Part shown: positions 1 to 9,893 of the stretch, in pieces | Layout of the letters: the number at the start of each line of letters is the position of its first letter | How positions within the stretch are numbered: position 1 is the stretch's first letter | Assembly: GCF_015476115.1 (NCBI RefSeq) | Contig: NZ_CP064295.1 | Span: 2,164,001 to 2,228,000, forward strand | DNA length: 64,000 bases | Direction of reading: 5' to 3' | Source of the DNA: Aegicerativicinus sediminis | Lineage (GTDB): Bacteria > Bacteroidota > Bacteroidia > Flavobacteriales > Flavobacteriaceae | The notes under the pieces: model-generated | What the model was told of the DNA's origin: nothing | Databases searched by the model: none | What the model saw: the letters and a program-made list of their open reading frames with translations, nothing else | Translations under genes and position numbers: made by a program

Positions 1-162
1 GTTCAAAGTAGGGTGCCAAATGTCATAGCTTTTTTCATAATTAAGATATAATAGCATTAATATGAAGCCAGCTAGACCGACAGCCAAACCAAGTATATTA
101 ATTACAGAAAAAGTTTTGTTTCTGTAGGTATTGCGCCAACCTGATTTAAAAAAGTTTATCAT
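1..162 (-). CDS. FtsX/MacB-like ABC permease, N-terminal fragment (seventh in array)
   Basis: Only the first 54 codons lie in the window; the rest runs off the left edge. The start ATG is the complement of 160-162. The fragment begins MINFFKSGWRNTYRNKTFSV, followed by a hydrophobic segment (about residues 20-41) and EKSYD. This is the same opening as the six complete permeases that follow (a WRN motif, one transmembrane helix, then a short SYD-type motif). It is therefore the seventh member of the same minus-strand array, 32 bp downstream of the previous stop codon, and probably in the same transcript. Its family is clear; its full length and intactness cannot be judged here. Confidence 0.8.
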   Translation of the reverse strand, partial: MINFFKSGWRNTYRNKTFSVINILGLAVGLAGFILMLLYLNYEKSYDIWHPTLN

Positions 163-194
163 CTTTTATTTTTAACTCTGTTTGTCTTTTTGGT

Positions 195-2630
195 TTATTC
201 GGTTCTTAAACTTTTAGATGGATTTGCCAATGCGGCCCTAATTGCCCTAAAACTTATGGTGGTTATCGCAATGATTATTGCAACAAGCCCGGTAACAATA
301 AAAACCCACGGTTTAATACTTATTTTAAAAGCGAAATCCTCTAACCATTTGTACATTGCAAACCATGCGATTGGTATAGCAATAATGAATGCTATAATGA
401 CAAGTTTTAAAAAGTCTTTGGAAAGCATGGTTACAATATTTGATACGGATGCTCCTAAAACTTTTCTGATGCCAATTTCTTTTGTGCGTTTTTCAGCTAT
501 AAAGGTTGCCAAACCAAACAGCCCCAAACATGCTATAAGGATAGCAAGGATTGAAAAACTTAATGCTACTTGCCCAACTCGTTGTTCTTCCCTGTACATA
601 TTCTCAAAAGATTCATCTAAAAATTGGTACTTATAAGGCATTCCTGGAGCCATTTCATGAAAGGTGCTTTCTATTTTATCTAAGACGGGTTGCATATCAT
701 TGCCAGCCACTTTAAAAGCAACTTTCCATTGGTTGGACCCCAACCTCATAATCAAAGGGAATACATTTTTTCTTAATGACTCATAATTGAAATTCTTTAC
801 AACACCTATTATTTTATACGGGGCAGGAGTCTCTTCTCCTCGGTAGGTTGCATAAACATTCTGGCCAATTGGGTCATCATATCCGAAAAGCTTGGCAGCT
901 GTTTCATTTATTATTACAGATGTGGAGTCAGAACCAAAAGAAGGATCGAAATTTCGACCTTTAATAATTTCCATTCCTAAGGTTGGAATATAGTCATAAT
1001 CAACCCTCCAAATCTGAGTATTTACACTATTATCTTGGGTCATAACCGGGTCGGAGGAAACTGTGGTATCACTCCTTGAAGAATTACCTACTGGCAAAAA
1101 TCCTGCAAATGTTGCCGATTTAACGGCACTTAATTTTTCTATTTCATTTTTGAATGCTGTTTGGGAGTTATTCTGCATTCCTTGAAGATCAACTACAACC
1201 ATCTGATCTTTGTTAAAACCGACATTAGAATTGCGAATAAAGGACAGCTGGTTATAAATGACAATGGTTCCTATGATTAATATAATGGATGTTGCAAACT
1301 GAAAAACAACCAATGCACTTCGCAATGTGTTTTCTTTTCCGTTGCTCATTAATTTTCCCTTTAATACAGTTATCGGCTTGAAGGAGGAAAGAAAGAATGC
1401 AGGATATACACCGGCAAAACTTCCTACCACAAATGGGAGTAAAAACAGGATTAGTAAATTGGTAGGCCGCCATAAATAATTGAAAGGTATTTCTTTGCCA
1501 GAAATTTGGTTAAACCAACCTAAGGTTAATAAAACAAGAAGCAAGGCCAATATCATACCGATATATGCCAACAAAATAGATTCAGTTAAAAACTGCCAAA
1601 TCAAAGAAGTTTTGCCCGTTCCCAAAACTTTGCGGACACCTACCTCCTTAGCTCTTCCCTCGGATCTGGCGGTAGACAGGTTCATGAAGTTAACGCATGC
1701 AATTAATAGGATGAATAAAGCCGCTGCAGAGAAAATATAGACGTATTGGATATTTCCATTAGCCTCTAATTCGAAACTTCTTGATGAATGCAAATGGATA
1801 TCAGTCATTGGAATGAGTGAATATTCCAATTTATTACCACTTGCCCTAAATTCGTCAATGCTTTTAACCTCTATAAAAGCTTGAGCTTGGGGAATGATAT
1901 ATTTAGCAATAACTTCCTCGAATTTCTCATTGAATTTTCTATAGTCCACACCCTGTTGAAGCACCACATAGGTTTGAAAATTATGACTCAAAAAGGTGCC
2001 GAAAGGATATTCAACATTTTCCATTGAGAAAAAAAAGTCAAAATGGAAATGGCTATTTCTGGGAATGTCTTCGATTACAGATGTAACCTTATATAAAGTT
2101 GAGCCGTTATCGTCTGTTTCTAAAGTTTTACCAAGGGCGTTCTGTGGGTTTCCAAAATAACGTTCAGCGGCAGATTTTGTAATTATTACGGTATTCGGTT
2201 CAGTTAAAACCATGTCATTCTCGCCAACGAGAACCTTAAGATTAAAAACCTTAAGTAAAGTTGAATCAGCATGGGTAACATCAGTCTCCTCAATAAAATC
2301 AGTTCCTTTTTTAACCAATTTTGGTCCTGTAGAACTGTAAAAGCGGACATATTCTTCTACCTGTGGATAGTCATTTTTGAGCGTTGCCCCCATGGGGTCT
2401 GCTGATTGAGACAAAATGAGTTCTGTACCACCAATACGGATATCTGAATTAATCCTGAAGATACGATCAGCCTTGTCGTAAAATTTGTCATAACTCAACT
2501 CATCAGTTACATACATGCCTATTAAAATGAAACATGCCAAACCCAAAGCGAGTCCAAATACATTTAGGAAGGAGAAGAACTTGCTTTTCCAAAGGTTCCT
2601 CCAAGCGATTTTTAAATAATTGATAAACAT
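195..2630 (-). CDS. FtsX/MacB-like ABC transporter permease (array member 6)
   Basis: Inner-membrane permease of 811 residues with the duplicated FtsX layout common in Bacteroidota. It has an N-terminal WRN motif and a first helix (about residues 20-42), then a large periplasmic MacB_PCD-like region. A first FtsX domain lies near residues 295-420 with a cytoplasmic EVGVRKVLG motif. A second periplasmic region is followed by a second FtsX domain near 690-800 with KEIGIRKVLGAS. It ends in NPSKSLRTE, a tail shared by its neighbours. It should work with the single ATPase encoded at 14721-15398; MacB-type proteins use ATP hydrolysis to move a periplasmic domain rather than to form a classic channel. 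The substrate is unknown. The 24-bp gap to the upstream gene suggests one operon. Confidence 0.9.
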   Translation of the reverse strand: MFINYLKIAWRNLWKSKFFSFLNVFGLALGLACFILIGMYVTDELSYDKFYDKADRIFRINSDIRIGGTELILSQSADPMGATLKNDYPQVEEYVRFYSSTGPKLVKKGTDFIEETDVTHADSTLLKVFNLKVLVGENDMVLTEPNTVIITKSAAERYFGNPQNALGKTLETDDNGSTLYKVTSVIEDIPRNSHFHFDFFFSMENVEYPFGTFLSHNFQTYVVLQQGVDYRKFNEKFEEVIAKYIIPQAQAFIEVKSIDEFRASGNKLEYSLIPMTDIHLHSSRSFELEANGNIQYVYIFSAAALFILLIACVNFMNLSTARSEGRAKEVGVRKVLGTGKTSLIWQFLTESILLAYIGMILALLLVLLTLGWFNQISGKEIPFNYLWRPTNLLILFLLPFVVGSFAGVYPAFFLSSFKPITVLKGKLMSNGKENTLRSALVVFQFATSIILIIGTIVIYNQLSFIRNSNVGFNKDQMVVVDLQGMQNNSQTAFKNEIEKLSAVKSATFAGFLPVGNSSRSDTTVSSDPVMTQDNSVNTQIWRVDYDYIPTLGMEIIKGRNFDPSFGSDSTSVIINETAAKLFGYDDPIGQNVYATYRGEETPAPYKIIGVVKNFNYESLRKNVFPLIMRLGSNQWKVAFKVAGNDMQPVLDKIESTFHEMAPGMPYKYQFLDESFENMYREEQRVGQVALSFSILAILIACLGLFGLATFIAEKRTKEIGIRKVLGASVSNIVTMLSKDFLKLVIIAFIIAIPIAWFAMYKWLEDFAFKISIKPWVFIVTGLVAIIIAITTISFRAIRAALANPSKSLRTE

Positions 2631-2654
2631 TTTTATGTTGGTTTTTTGATGATG

Positions 2655-5054
2655 TTATTCGGTTCTTAAACTTTTAACTGGATTCATTAAAGCAGCTTTG
2701 CTAGCATGATATCCAACAGTGATAAGGGTAACAATTAGGGTTAAACAGGCAGCGATTACAAACACCCCACTGCCAACATTAATTTTATATGAAAAATTTT
2801 CAAGCCATTTACCAGAAGCCCAAATAGCTAGTGGTATGGCAATAGCAATAGAAATACCAACAAGCATGAGGAAATTTTTGCTAACTAAAAACACAATATC
2901 TCCCAAATTGGCACCTAATATTTTTCGAATTCCTATTTCCTTGGTTCGTTGTACGGTGGTAAAGGCAGCCAAACCAAACAACCCCAAACAAGCCAATAAA
3001 ATAGCAGTACCTGAAGCGGCTGAAAATAGCTGTGATGTACGTTCTTCAGCTTTATATAAAGCGTTATAATCGTCGTCTAGAAAATGATAGTTAAAAGGTA
3101 TTTCAGGCATACGGGTACTATAAACTTCCTTAAGACTAGTCAATGTGTTTTGGATGTTTTGATTGGAAACCTTTAGCATGAAAAGTCGAGAAAAATCCCG
3201 TCCTAGAAAAATCATTAGGGGTCCCACAGGATTATGTAGGCTTTGAAAATTAAAATCTTTAACTACACCAACGATAGGGCCAGTACCTTTGCTCTCAACT
3301 ATTTGTCCAATTGCTTCCTCGGGTGTCCAACCTAATTGATGGGCTAAAGTCTCATTTATTATATAGGGCTGGAGGTAATTCTCTCGATTATTGGTTGTGT
3401 CCTGCATGGCAAAATCCGATTCTATAAAATCTCGGCCTGCAGCCAAAGTCATATTTAAAGTTTTTACAAAATTTAGGTCTACTGGCATTGCAGTTAGGGA
3501 AACATCTTTTTTTCCTTCGTCTGTATGGGTTGTAAGACCATCTCCCCATTGAACAAATTCTGGGGTTTCATAAGAAGCTGTAATTGAAAGAACACCAGGT
3601 ATTTGTCCAAATGCATCCTTTAATGCTTCCATATTTTTATGCATACTGCCAGAGAAGGGCATTACAACTATATGGTCCTTGTCATAACCTATATCCTTGG
3701 TTTTTATAAAGTCCATCTGTTTTAAAATCACCAAAGTGTAGATGATGAGAAAGACTGAAATGGCGAATTGGCCAACAATCAAAGATTTTCTAAGAAACCC
3801 ATTTCCACCCGTAGAATTAAATCCCTTTTTAAGAACCCCACTGGCTTTTGAACTGGATAGCACCATTGCTGGATAAATACCTGCCAAGAAACTTACCAAT
3901 AATGTGAATACAATAAGTATTGTCAAAGGTAAAGGCTGAATTAGTTCAAAGCGTTCAAATGCACCACCGGTAATATCGTTGAATAAAGGAATAAGGGCTG
4001 TCGCAATAATTAAACCTAAAACAGCAGCAAAAAACGTTATAGTGGTAGTTTCACTGATAAATTGTATAAAAACCTGTTTTCTATTTGCACCCATAACCTT
4101 TCTCATGCCGATTTCTGCACTGCGCTTTGTAGATTGTGCAGTTGCTAAATTGGTGTAATTGGCGCTGGCAATAAGCAAAATCAGTAGAGAAATGATTGTG
4201 AAAATATAAATATTGGTGATGTTGCCATTCGGCTCAAATCCTGCCAAATCTGATTTTAAGTGGACATCTAATAGTGGTTGTAAGCGGTAATGGAGGAATT
4301 TTTCACCATCTGCACCGGTTTGTTCAACCACTGCTGGTGAGTCCATATATTTATTGATTTTTTCTTCTAGGCGGTTTATGATGGTTCCTTCTTTTAGAAG
4401 AAAGTAAGTCATCCAATTGGCTGACCACCACTCCTCTCGCTTTGTGTTGTTGCCCAGGTTAGTAAATTGAGTTACAAAGTCAAATTTTATTTGAGAGTTT
4501 TTAGGGGCATCCTGGCAGACTCCGGAAACACGCATTTCTTTTCCAATAACGTTTAGTGTTTTGTTAATTGGTGATTGTTCGCCGAAATATTTTTTGGCCA
4601 TGGTCTCGGTTAAAACAATCTTGTCAGGAGCATCTAAAACGGTGGCTTCAGTTCCTTCAAGTAAATTGAATGAGAATACCTTGAAAAAAGCTGGGTCTGC
4701 AAACAAAATTTTATTTTCCGTAAATGCCAGATTTCCATTTTTTACTGTACTGCTACTTATATAGGATCTTACGTATTCTTCTATTTCCGGAAATGTCCTT
4801 GCGAATTGGGGGCCTACCTTGGTGCCTGTGGTGGCAACATGTTGATCCCTGTCAGACATATTGAACTCCATAGTTGTCCGTACAATTCTATCTGCTTTTG
4901 TATTGAAGTTGTCATAACTTAATTCATTGTTAATGTACAGTCCAATTAATAAACAAGCTGCTAATCCAACAGAAAGACCGAAAATATTGATGGCCGAATA
5001 AAGCTTATTCTTCTTAATATTTCTCCAAGCGATTTTTATATAATTCCAGATCAT
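2655..5054 (-). CDS. FtsX/MacB-like ABC transporter permease (array member 5)
   Basis: 799-residue permease with the same architecture as its neighbours: N-terminal WRN motif and helix (about 18-42), a MacB_PCD-like periplasmic domain, and a first FtsX domain near 285-405 containing RSAEIGMRKVMGANRK. A second periplasmic domain follows, then a C-terminal FtsX domain near 680-790 with KEIGIRKILGAN. It ends NPVKSLRTE. The short gaps (24 bp to the downstream gene, 11 bp to the upstream gene) and shared strand indicate cotranscription. The periplasmic sequence differs strongly from the other members while both FtsX domains are well conserved, which suggests diversification of a partner- or substrate-contacting surface. 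Substrate unknown. Confidence 0.9.
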   Translation of the reverse strand: MIWNYIKIAWRNIKKNKLYSAINIFGLSVGLAACLLIGLYINNELSYDNFNTKADRIVRTTMEFNMSDRDQHVATTGTKVGPQFARTFPEIEEYVRSYISSSTVKNGNLAFTENKILFADPAFFKVFSFNLLEGTEATVLDAPDKIVLTETMAKKYFGEQSPINKTLNVIGKEMRVSGVCQDAPKNSQIKFDFVTQFTNLGNNTKREEWWSANWMTYFLLKEGTIINRLEEKINKYMDSPAVVEQTGADGEKFLHYRLQPLLDVHLKSDLAGFEPNGNITNIYIFTIISLLILLIASANYTNLATAQSTKRSAEIGMRKVMGANRKQVFIQFISETTTITFFAAVLGLIIATALIPLFNDITGGAFERFELIQPLPLTILIVFTLLVSFLAGIYPAMVLSSSKASGVLKKGFNSTGGNGFLRKSLIVGQFAISVFLIIYTLVILKQMDFIKTKDIGYDKDHIVVMPFSGSMHKNMEALKDAFGQIPGVLSITASYETPEFVQWGDGLTTHTDEGKKDVSLTAMPVDLNFVKTLNMTLAAGRDFIESDFAMQDTTNNRENYLQPYIINETLAHQLGWTPEEAIGQIVESKGTGPIVGVVKDFNFQSLHNPVGPLMIFLGRDFSRLFMLKVSNQNIQNTLTSLKEVYSTRMPEIPFNYHFLDDDYNALYKAEERTSQLFSAASGTAILLACLGLFGLAAFTTVQRTKEIGIRKILGANLGDIVFLVSKNFLMLVGISIAIAIPLAIWASGKWLENFSYKINVGSGVFVIAACLTLIVTLITVGYHASKAALMNPVKSLRTE

Positions 5055-5065
5055 AATTTCTTGTT

Positions 5066-7462
5066 TTATTCTGTTCTCAAGCTTTTTACCGGATTCACCA
5101 CGCTGGCTCTTATGGTTTCAAATCCTACAGTTAGGAAGGTGATTAATAGTGTGGCAAAACTTGCTAGAACAAATACCCACCACTCAATCTCTATCTTATA
5201 TTTAAAATCTTGTAGCCAGTCCTGCATAAAATACCAGGCTAAAGGGATGGCTATAAGGATTGCAACTCCAACTAGTTTGAAGAAGCCAAATGATAAATGT
5301 GATGCTATTTGATAAACTGAGGCTCCTAAGACTTTACGGATGCCAATTTCCTTTATTTTTTGCTGGGCGGTAAAGGCAGCCAAACCAAATAGACCCATGC
5401 CAGCAATGATAAAGGTTATAACTATGAAAATGTTGAAAATGTAGGAGAGCGTTTTTTCCGATTTAAACATATTGTCGAAAGCATCGTCAAGAAATTCGTA
5501 TTCAAAAGGCGATTCTGCATCGAATTTAGAATGGATAGATTCCATGCGCGAAACCATTCCTTGCAAATCAGTGTTTGATTGAAATTTCACGAAAAGACAT
5601 CCCCCCAATTCCCCTAATAAGGTTGTATTTGCTGCAGATTTATCTGAAACAAACATTGCAAGTGCATCAATAGGTGCATCTATGTTTGAAAAGTGGAAAT
5701 TTTCGACCAGACCAACAATATCATATTTGGAATTTCCTAAAGAAATGGATTGACCAATAGGATAAGGGCTTAAGTGAAACTTTTTAATTGTTGATTCGTT
5801 AACAATTACCTTGTTTTCGGCAGTTAATAAAGTTTCATCGCTAGGTGCTATTTTCCATTTAACTCCTAAGGTTTTAAAGAAACTTTCATCTATATTAAAA
5901 ATTGGTAAACTAATTTGATCATCACCTTGACCAGAGGAGGCAAAAAAGATATTATAACCTCTGTATAGTGGATAATCTGCTGCTGCGGTAGATTTTACCT
6001 GTGGCAACTGTTCAATTTCATTTCTAAATGCCGTGCTATTAGTCCCCATTGTTTTTTGTAGGGGTATCATTAAAAGATCAGATCTGTTCAGCCCTACATC
6101 TACTTGTCGCATATGGCTTAATTGCTGATGGATGATGATACCACAAATTATTAGTCCAACGGCTATAACAAATTGCACAACAGTACAAGCCTTTCTTAAA
6201 CTAATCCCCCCTTGGTTACTGTATCGTTTAAGTCTTAAATTGTCTATGGGGTTAAAGGAAGACATCAAAACTGCAGGGTAAAGTCCGGTTAATAAAATAG
6301 TAGCTCCATATAAACCTACCATCAGTAAAATGAAGGATTTGTCAAGGAAAAAGGATTGGTCTATTGTTAAGTTTAATAAGCTAAAAAACCAAGGTTGCAA
6401 TGTAATGGCCACCAAAATGGCTAATAAAAATGCCAATGATACATAGACAGTTGATTCAACGTAAAATTGAATTGCAACGTTTTTCCTGCTTGCGCCATTT
6501 ACTTTTCTAACCCCAATTTCTTTTGACCTCAAAGTGGCCCTTGCGGTTGAGAGACTTAAATAATTTATAAGTGCTAACAATAAAATTAATAAAGCAACCA
6601 ATGGGAAGATGTTGAGATATTTTGAAATAGAAGTCTTACCGTAATTTAAATGTTGGTCAGTTAAGGCAGTTAAAATATAAGTGTCGTTAGCTCCTGTTTC
6701 CGTCTGGGAGCCTAAGTCATTCATGCTTTTTTCAACTTGTGCAACTTTATTAATGTCATTCAGTTTTACATAAGTTGGATAAGCACCGCCACGGAATATG
6801 GAATACTCAAAATTTCTTTTGGTTTCAACCATCGTACGATGACTGTTGATGGAAGCTATAAAATCAGTTGAAATGGTTGAATTTGATCTTGAATTTTCAA
6901 TTATGCCAGTAACCTTAAAAAGGTAAGTGCTATCTTTTTTAATTTGAAGGTTTTGACCTATAGGGTTTTCATTCCCGAAATATTTTTGGGCCATTTCTTC
7001 AGAAATAACCAAGGAATATGGGTTTTTAAGAGCAGCTTTAGGGTTTCCTTTAAGCAGTTTGAAGGAAAAGAAATCAAAGAAATTATCATCCGCATATCGG
7101 AAATTAATCTCGGAATGTTGGGTTGTTGTAGACTTCGGATTCTTTATTACAACAGGTTTATATTCAGAAAATAACCTTAGAGTAGATTGAACAGAAGGAT
7201 TGATTTCTTTTAATTGGTCGGCGGCGGAAAAATTTAATGCTTGGGTATAAATGGTGTCACCACTCATTACCATTTGCGCCCTTATTTTGAATAACCGATT
7301 CGCATCTTCAAGGAAACTATCATAACTTTTTTCGTGTCGTACATAGAACAATATGAGAATACAGGCTGATAAACCAAGGGCCAAACCGCCAATATTAATA
7401 AAACTATAAAGTCTATTTCTAATGAGGTTTCTCCAGGCTATGGTAAAATAATTCTTAAGCAT
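5066..7462 (-). CDS. FtsX/MacB-like ABC transporter permease (array member 4)
   Basis: 798-residue member of the array. N-terminal WRN motif and helix, a periplasmic MacB_PCD-like domain, and a first FtsX domain with RSKEIGVRKVNGASRK near residue 320. A second periplasmic domain and a C-terminal FtsX domain containing KEIGIRKVLGAS follow; the protein ends NPVKSLRTE. In the first FtsX motif the usual KVLG or KVxG leucine position is asparagine (KVNG), the most divergent copy of this motif in the array. The start ATG is the complement of 7460-7462, 19 bp after the upstream stop. It probably pairs, as homo- or heterodimer, with the shared ATPase; which pairs form cannot be seen from sequence. 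Confidence 0.9.
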   Translation of the reverse strand: MLKNYFTIAWRNLIRNRLYSFINIGGLALGLSACILILFYVRHEKSYDSFLEDANRLFKIRAQMVMSGDTIYTQALNFSAADQLKEINPSVQSTLRLFSEYKPVVIKNPKSTTTQHSEINFRYADDNFFDFFSFKLLKGNPKAALKNPYSLVISEEMAQKYFGNENPIGQNLQIKKDSTYLFKVTGIIENSRSNSTISTDFIASINSHRTMVETKRNFEYSIFRGGAYPTYVKLNDINKVAQVEKSMNDLGSQTETGANDTYILTALTDQHLNYGKTSISKYLNIFPLVALLILLLALINYLSLSTARATLRSKEIGVRKVNGASRKNVAIQFYVESTVYVSLAFLLAILVAITLQPWFFSLLNLTIDQSFFLDKSFILLMVGLYGATILLTGLYPAVLMSSFNPIDNLRLKRYSNQGGISLRKACTVVQFVIAVGLIICGIIIHQQLSHMRQVDVGLNRSDLLMIPLQKTMGTNSTAFRNEIEQLPQVKSTAAADYPLYRGYNIFFASSGQGDDQISLPIFNIDESFFKTLGVKWKIAPSDETLLTAENKVIVNESTIKKFHLSPYPIGQSISLGNSKYDIVGLVENFHFSNIDAPIDALAMFVSDKSAANTTLLGELGGCLFVKFQSNTDLQGMVSRMESIHSKFDAESPFEYEFLDDAFDNMFKSEKTLSYIFNIFIVITFIIAGMGLFGLAAFTAQQKIKEIGIRKVLGASVYQIASHLSFGFFKLVGVAILIAIPLAWYFMQDWLQDFKYKIEIEWWVFVLASFATLLITFLTVGFETIRASVVNPVKSLRTE

Positions 7463-7481
7463 TCTATAGGTATCTATGTAG

Positions 7482-9863
7482 TTATTCGGTTCTTAAACTT
7501 TTAATCGGGTTGGCGACAGCCGTTTTTAATGTCTGTAGGCTTATTGTTACTGTGGCAATAAGTATAGAAATTATACCAGCTGCGATAAAAACATACCAGT
7601 TGATATCAATTTTATATACAAATTGAGACAACCATTTATCCATTATGTACCAAGCTATAGGGCTTGCGATGATTATTGATAAAAAAACAAGTTTCAGGAA
7701 ATCCATTGAAAGTAATTTTAGGATGCCGAAAGCGGAAGAACCTAATACCTTTCTTATACCAATTTCTTTCCTTCGTAATTCTGTATTAAAGGCCGCCAGT
7801 CCTAACAGCCCTAAACAAGATATGAGGATGGCCATATAAGCAAAAGTGCTAGATAGACTTAATACTTTTTCCTCATTATTATATTGGGCCCTGAATGTCT
7901 CGTCCAGAAATTGAATATCTAAATTATATCCTGGATTATAGTTGCTGTAAAACTCTCTTAAATGTGAAAGTGTTTCTCGTGTAGAATTGGCCTCAATCCT
8001 AAGCATAGCCATACTTAATTCTTTGGGTTGATATTTAAACACTAATGGAGATATTGGTTGCATGATAGAAGCAGTATGAAAATTTTTCATAACTCCTAAA
8101 ATCGTTTTTGCCTCTCCCCAAAGGATGATTTTGGCGCCAACCGGATTTTCCAAACCCATGAGTCTAACTGCCTCCTCGTTCAATAATAAATAGGAGTCTA
8201 AATCACCTAAATCTGAGGAGAAAGGTTGCCCCTTAGCCATTTCAATATTTAGTGTATTCACTAAGTTTTTATCAATACTTCGAATTACAAAATCGATAAG
8301 TACATCATCTTGTTTTCCAGGCCAACTAAGTCCGTAGGTAGACGATCCACCATCTTCCCTTATCAAAGTTTGATTGATTCCACCAGCATTAACCACACCA
8401 GGTATGGCCTTTATAGCATCGAGGAATGCGGTGGTATTTTCATATGGTTTGCCTTCCAAATCAAAATAGATCATATTATCTTTTTCATAACCAATAGGTT
8501 TATCCATTGCATAATTAACCTGATTATTGATTATTAGAACTGAAATAATCAATATCAGTGAGGCCATAAATTGAAAGACAACCAACCCTTTTCTAATAAA
8601 CAATTCACTAGCCTTGCTTTGAAATTTTCCTTTTAGAGTTGTTAGAGGCGTAAAGCCAGACATAAAGAATGCGGGATAACTTCCAGCCAAAAAACCGGTT
8701 AAAACAGTCAATGCTAATAAGAATGTAAGATTGAAAAGATTAAATCCTATTTCTAACTCTTTGCCTGTTATAAAATTGAATGTTGGTATAAAAAAGAAGA
8801 CAAGCAGTATGGCAAGCAGCATAGAGATTATAGTAAGAAGAAAAGATTCTGTTAGAAACTGTACAATCAATTGTTTTCTAGATGTGCCTACAACTTTTTT
8901 AATGCCAATTTCCTTAAACCTGGTGGTAACCCTCGCTGTAGATAAATTCATGAAATTTATACAAGCTATAAGTAGAACTAAGGCTGCAATAATTGAAAAT
9001 AATCTAACATAGGTTATTCTGCCACCCTGTTGTTCACCGTCTACATACTTACCATTTAAATAAGCATCAGAGAATTTTCTTAGGAAAATAGTGAAGATGT
9101 TGCCCTCTGCATAGTTGTCTAAAAAGTTTTTTATTTTTCCTTCCAACTGTGAGATATCGGTATTTTCTTGCAGTAACACATAGGTTTGGGGTCCGGTATT
9201 TCCCCAATCCGTTCCATTAGTCCAAAAGTCTTCTAGGAGTTTTTGTTTGGTTAGAACATAATCAAAATTCAAGGTTGAATTTTGTGGTACATTTTGAAAA
9301 ACTCCCGTTATCCTCGCCAAATAGTCCTTGCCGAAAAAATTGTAGCTTATGTCTTTCCCTATAGCCTCGTTTATTGATCCAAACAATTTTTTGGCTAAAT
9401 CTTCAGAAACAGCAATGTTATTTTTATCGTTTAGAACGGTGGATTTATCTCCTTGAATTAAAGGAAAGGAAAAGACTTCAAAAAAGGGTTTGCTTGCAAA
9501 AAAGCCAACTGTTTTTAAAGAGTTATTATCCCTTTTAAAAGTTATTTTCATTTCCTCCTTTTCAAGATTCATCAGAGTAATTGCATGTTCAACTTCTGGT
9601 AAATCTTTTTCTAGGGCTTCAGCAAGTAGGCCCTGAGTACCATCATGGATTATTGGAATATTGTTTTCCGTGCTTTTTTCCATGATTTGATACAAATTGG
9701 CATCATTATCATGAAATTTATCTACGGACCGCTCATCGAGGACCCACATAAAAATGAGAAAGGCACATGCCAGACCTGTTGCGAGCCCTATAATATTGAT
9801 TACAGAGAACAGAGGTCTTTTTGTAATGTTCCTCCAAGCTATTTTTAATGAATTTTTGAGCAT
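7482..9863 (-). CDS. FtsX/MacB-like ABC transporter permease (array member 3)
   Basis: 793-residue permease. Order: WRN motif and first helix (about 17-40); periplasmic MacB_PCD-like region; first FtsX domain near 285-405 with RFKEIGIKKVVGTSRK; second periplasmic region; second FtsX domain with RRKEIGIRKVLGSS near residue 700; final NPIKSLRTE. The 30-bp spacer upstream (9864-9893) contains the TTGATTGAT-type repeats also found in the spacers of the first genes of this operon. The duplicated FtsX layout implies about eight transmembrane helices against four in Escherichia coli MacB. No frameshift or missing segment is visible. Substrate unknown. Confidence 0.9.
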   Translation of the reverse strand: MLKNSLKIAWRNITKRPLFSVINIIGLATGLACAFLIFMWVLDERSVDKFHDNDANLYQIMEKSTENNIPIIHDGTQGLLAEALEKDLPEVEHAITLMNLEKEEMKITFKRDNNSLKTVGFFASKPFFEVFSFPLIQGDKSTVLNDKNNIAVSEDLAKKLFGSINEAIGKDISYNFFGKDYLARITGVFQNVPQNSTLNFDYVLTKQKLLEDFWTNGTDWGNTGPQTYVLLQENTDISQLEGKIKNFLDNYAEGNIFTIFLRKFSDAYLNGKYVDGEQQGGRITYVRLFSIIAALVLLIACINFMNLSTARVTTRFKEIGIKKVVGTSRKQLIVQFLTESFLLTIISMLLAILLVFFFIPTFNFITGKELEIGFNLFNLTFLLALTVLTGFLAGSYPAFFMSGFTPLTTLKGKFQSKASELFIRKGLVVFQFMASLILIISVLIINNQVNYAMDKPIGYEKDNMIYFDLEGKPYENTTAFLDAIKAIPGVVNAGGINQTLIREDGGSSTYGLSWPGKQDDVLIDFVIRSIDKNLVNTLNIEMAKGQPFSSDLGDLDSYLLLNEEAVRLMGLENPVGAKIILWGEAKTILGVMKNFHTASIMQPISPLVFKYQPKELSMAMLRIEANSTRETLSHLREFYSNYNPGYNLDIQFLDETFRAQYNNEEKVLSLSSTFAYMAILISCLGLLGLAAFNTELRRKEIGIRKVLGSSAFGILKLLSMDFLKLVFLSIIIASPIAWYIMDKWLSQFVYKIDINWYVFIAAGIISILIATVTISLQTLKTAVANPIKSLRTE

Positions 9864-9893
9864 AATTGATTGATTTTGATTGATAAAATAGCT

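Noticed and set aside
190-636. A 148-codon plus-strand frame antisense to the first complete permease
   Set aside because: Its codons mirror the conserved FtsX domain of the minus-strand gene; the composition is that of a shadow frame and there is no independent homology or leader. Similar frames lie over all permeases.
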